Of a stretch of DNA of 64,000 nucleotides, positions 62,120-64,000 are shown one piece after another. This DNA comes from Fructilactobacillus ixorae (GTDB taxonomy: Bacteria > Bacillota > Bacilli > Lactobacillales > Lactobacillaceae). The position numbers and the translations under genes are program-made. A model generated the notes under the pieces. The model saw nothing but the letters and a program-made list of their open reading frames with translations. It had not been told where the DNA came from and made no database searches. Position 1 is the first letter of the stretch; every line of letters starts with the position of its first letter. The stretch covers positions 1,310,919 through 1,374,918 of the forward strand of contig NZ_CP097478.1 of assembly GCF_024029915.1 (NCBI RefSeq). Reading direction: 5' to 3'.

Positions 62120-62956
62120 TTATCGTTTCCGATGACTCTTTTTGGCGCGTTTCATGGCTTTTTGAATTTCCCGGTCGTGTTGCCGCTGTGCCCGTTGCTT
62201 TTCAGTGCGTTCTCGTTGCAACTTCCAGGGATTTTGCAAAATCAAGGCTTGCACCACTTGAAAGGCGTTCGTAACCACCCAGTACAGTGACAAGGCCGAT
62301 GGCACGTTCAAGGCGGTAAAGAAAATTACGAGTGGCATTACCACCGTCATGATCATCGTGGTTCCGTTTGTCTCTGGTTGCGACTTCATCGCTAACCACG
62401 AACTCAGGAAGGTGAAGACCGCTGCTAGAATCGGCAAAATAAAGTACGGATCCCGACTCCCTAGTTGGAGCCAGAGGAAGTGGCCCGTTTTCAATGCTGG
62501 TGTCCGCCAAATGGCTTGGTAGAGAGCAAAGATAATTGGCAACTGCACAATTAACGGAAGCATGCTGGCAAAGGGATGAACCCCGTTTTCCTTATAGAGC
62601 TCCTTTTGCGCTGCCTGCAACTTCATCATGGTTTCAGTATCACGAGAGGAATACTTCTTTTGCAAAGCCTTGAGTTGGGGTTGCAACTCGTTCATTTCCT
62701 TCATGTTTTTGGTTTGATAGACCATGAGGGGCAGGATTAAAATCCGGATCACAATGGTAAACAGAATAATCCCGATTCCGTAGTTATTATTAAAGGCTTT
62801 GGATAACCAAATAATCGCTCTGGAGAAATTATAAACAATCAAGCCATCCCAAATCCCCGTACTATGACTGTTTACGGGTGCATTGCTACAAGCCGTCAAC
62901 ATTAATCCTAAGCTCGCCACTAGCAGGGTAGTGGCAATTTTTTTCCACTTTTTCAC
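62120..62956 (-). CDS. yidC: Membrane protein insertase YidC
   Basis: YidC inserts and folds membrane proteins. The 278-residue protein is a lipoprotein with lipobox LTACSN (Cys23) and five further membrane segments; [22 protein letters not shown] holds the conserved Arg of the hydrophilic groove. The basic C-terminal tail (RAKKSHRKR) is ribosome-facing. The start is a GTG at 62956 overlapping the rnpA stop (GTGA), as in many Firmicutes. Confidence 0.96.
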   Translation of the reverse strand: MKKWKKIATTLLVASLGLMLTACSNAPVNSHSTGIWDGLIVYNFSRAIIWLSKAFNNNYGIGIILFTIVIRILILPLMVYQTKNMKEMNELQPQLKALQKKYSSRDTETMMKLQAAQKELYKENGVHPFASMLPLIVQLPIIFALYQAIWRTPALKTGHFLWLQLGSRDPYFILPILAAVFTFLSSWLAMKSQPETNGTTMIMTVVMPLVIFFTALNVPSALSLYWVVTNAFQVVQALILQNPWKLQRERTEKQRAQRQHDREIQKAMKRAKKSHRKR

Positions 62957-63315
62957 TTTTCTTCCTCACAATCATCCGGATTCAATAGTTTCGCTAACTT
63001 CAAAACGTGAGTCAAACTTGCTTTGACCTCCGCCATCGATAAACCATCCGCCCGTGGGCGGGCAATCACCAGAAAATCAACGTCCGAACGCAACTGGGGC
63101 TTTAACTCCGTGAGCGTTTGGCGAACCCGGCGCTTAACCCAGTTGCGATGAACGGCGTTGCCGATCTTTTTCCCAACTGAGATGCCAACCCGAAAATGGG
63201 GCTGTCCCGGTTTCTCTAATTGATAAATGACAAACTGGCGGTTAGCAACCGACCGGTGCGCATCAAAAACTTGTTGAAACTCGGCTTCCTTTTTTACTCG
63301 ATATGATTTTCTCAT
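62953..63315 (-). CDS. rnpA: Ribonuclease P protein component
   Basis: RnpA is the protein subunit of RNase P, which matures tRNA 5' ends. The 120-residue product begins [17 protein letters not shown] and contains the RNA-binding arginine-rich helix [23 protein letters not shown] at 63315 is favoured by family alignment although GGAG is 12 bases away; a TTG at 63333 in frame is an alternative. It sits in the canonical rpmH-rnpA-yidC order, after a hairpin that may lower rnpA expression relative to rpmH. Confidence 0.95.
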   Translation of the reverse strand: MRKSYRVKKEAEFQQVFDAHRSVANRQFVIYQLEKPGQPHFRVGISVGKKIGNAVHRNWVKRRVRQTLTELKPQLRSDVDFLVIARPRADGLSMAEVKASLTHVLKLAKLLNPDDCEEEK

Positions 63316-63352
63316 CCGTGCATTCGTCTCCAATAATCATATTTTACATAAT

Positions 63353-63380
63353 AAAAAAGGCCACCGACTGGTCAGTGGTC
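63353..63380 (-). terminator. Partial terminator between rpmH and rnpA
   Basis: CCACCGAC (63361-63368) pairs with GTCAGTGG (63371-63378) with one G-U pair; leftward it is followed by CCTTTTTT. Such attenuators allow more L34 than RnpA. Confidence 0.65.
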
Positions 63381-63514
63381 TATGCAGATAATACTTTTCT
63401 ACCTTTTTGACGGCGACGTGCTAAAACTTTACGGCCGTTTTTAGTATTCATACGTGCCCGGAAACCATGAACCCGGTTACGGTGACGTTTCTTAGGTTGG
63501 TAAGTTCTTTTCAT
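63380..63514 (-). CDS. rpmH: 50S ribosomal protein L34
   Basis: This 44-residue basic protein begins [18 protein letters not shown] and ends QKGRKVLSA, the near-invariant L34 sequence. ATG at 63514 has GGAGGGTTCG upstream. It is the first gene of the leftward rpmH-rnpA-yidC cluster and borders the replication origin, as in nearly all Firmicutes. Confidence 0.98.
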   Translation of the reverse strand: MKRTYQPKKRHRNRVHGFRARMNTKNGRKVLARRRQKGRKVLSA

Positions 63515-63683
63515 TACGAACCCTCCTTACTGTTTAATTAACATTCGCATTTTAAGTAATACTAATCGTACTTCTTTCCAATGATAACACAAAACCCGTG
63601 ACGCGCAAATAGCAATTTTTGTAACCGCACCTAACGTTCTGTGGATTTTTAAAAAAGTTTCATACGTTCCCCCTGTGAATTGC

Positions 63684-63943
63684 TGTGGATAACCTCAAAG
63701 AAGATCCACAAGCTTTTCCGAAATAAATCCACAAATAAACCACCTGTTTAAAATTTTATCCACAAGCTGTTGATAAATTAAAATAAAGGCTTAAAACATT
63801 GTTGTAACGGCGAAAAGTTATTAACAGCTAGCTGTGATTTTTCAGCATATTTTAGTTATCCACCAAGTTATCAACATACCTGTGGAAAAGTTATAAACTA
63901 GCTGTGAAACATTTATACACAGGTTTAATAACCCTGTGGAAAA
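63684..63943. other. DnaA box cluster, probable oriC
   Basis: Three exact TTATNCACA boxes occur at 63684-63692 (reverse), 63756-63764 and 63913-63921. Near matches with one change lie at 63768-63776, 63856-63864, 63868-63876, 63881-63889 and 63935-63943. They fill the rpmH to dnaA gap, the standard location of the upstream origin box cluster in Firmicutes. The unwinding element usually lies after dnaA, beyond the window. Confidence 0.85.
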
Positions 63944-63965
63944 CTATGAAACAGCGTGCTAGAAT
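63937..63965 (+). promoter_or_regulatory. dnaA promoter
   Basis: TGGAAA (63937-63942) and an extended -10 TGCTAGAAT (TAGAAT at 63960-63965) are spaced by 17 bases. They overlap a DnaA box, allowing autoregulation. AGGAGG at 63985-63990 marks the ribosome site of the gene starting just past the window. Confidence 0.6.
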
Positions 63966-64000
63966 ACGGCTATGTTTTTATCAGAGGAGGTTCGCATTAC

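Noticed and set aside
1..64000. CRISPR arrays, intact insertion sequences, rRNA genes
   Set aside because: No regularly spaced repeats, no complete transposase gene and no rRNA signatures were seen.

Overview
The window is chromosomal DNA of a Gram-positive lactic acid bacterium of the family Lactobacillaceae. The right end carries the typical origin layout: jag, yidC, rnpA and rpmH read leftward, a cluster of DnaA boxes follows, and a promoter plus Shine-Dalgarno for a rightward gene (dnaA by synteny) stops at base 64000. recA, rexAB/addAB, aminopeptidase C, a GlnR-type box, a MucBP surface protein and a citM-citCDEFXG citrate operon all fit this family. I cannot name the species from sequence alone.

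Layout. 1-12.9 kb: core metabolism. It holds an APC permease with azlC, recA with a LexA-like box, bioY, a TPP-riboswitch operon (ykoD-ykoC-PgpA-like), an isolated menI/menB-menE group, a GNAT protein, a quinone oxidoreductase and a DrrAB-like ABC pair with a divergent MarR gene. 13-26.2 kb: an accessory, AT-rich, decaying region. It holds a MazEF/PemK-like toxin-antitoxin pair, a Fic protein lacking the catalytic histidine, a broken serine recombinase, a NatAB-like ABC exporter facing a tiny hydrophobic peptide gene, a wrecked plasmid parA joined directly to thiE/thiM remnants, a second TPP riboswitch with ykoE next to a CytX-like permease, and a CBASS-like pair whose cyclase gene has an in-frame stop. 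26.3-50.2 kb: mostly housekeeping. It holds an MFS transporter, a possible structured RNA, rexAB, a purine permease, a D,D-carboxypeptidase, a small DNA-repair pair, a glutamine-type ABC transporter, tag, cardiolipin synthase, pepC, a surface protein, signal peptidase and hydrolases. 50.3-56.8 kb: the citrate lyase operon. 57.7-64 kb: mnmG, mnmE, jag, yidC, rnpA, rpmH and the origin.

How the parts fit. The thiamine genes tell one story: thiE and thiM are remnants, while transporter parts (ykoE S-component; ykoD/ykoC ATPase and T-component; CytX) remain under two separate TPP riboswitches, so the cell probably imports thiamine or its pyrimidine precursor. The citrate operon carries lyase, cofactor and maturation enzymes plus a malic-enzyme-type oxaloacetate decarboxylase, but no citrate carrier or regulator lies beside it. 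Several parS-like 16-mers are spread over the window, one a perfect palindrome, as expected near an origin, yet no parAB/noc genes are present here.

The most interesting items are the CBASS-like cyclase/S-4TM module with its stop codon, the orphan hydrophobic peptide transcription unit at 18.7 kb, the structured GC-rich element at 28.0-28.2 kb, the Fic protein with His replaced by Gln, and the plasmid-par/thiamine junction at 20.02 kb.
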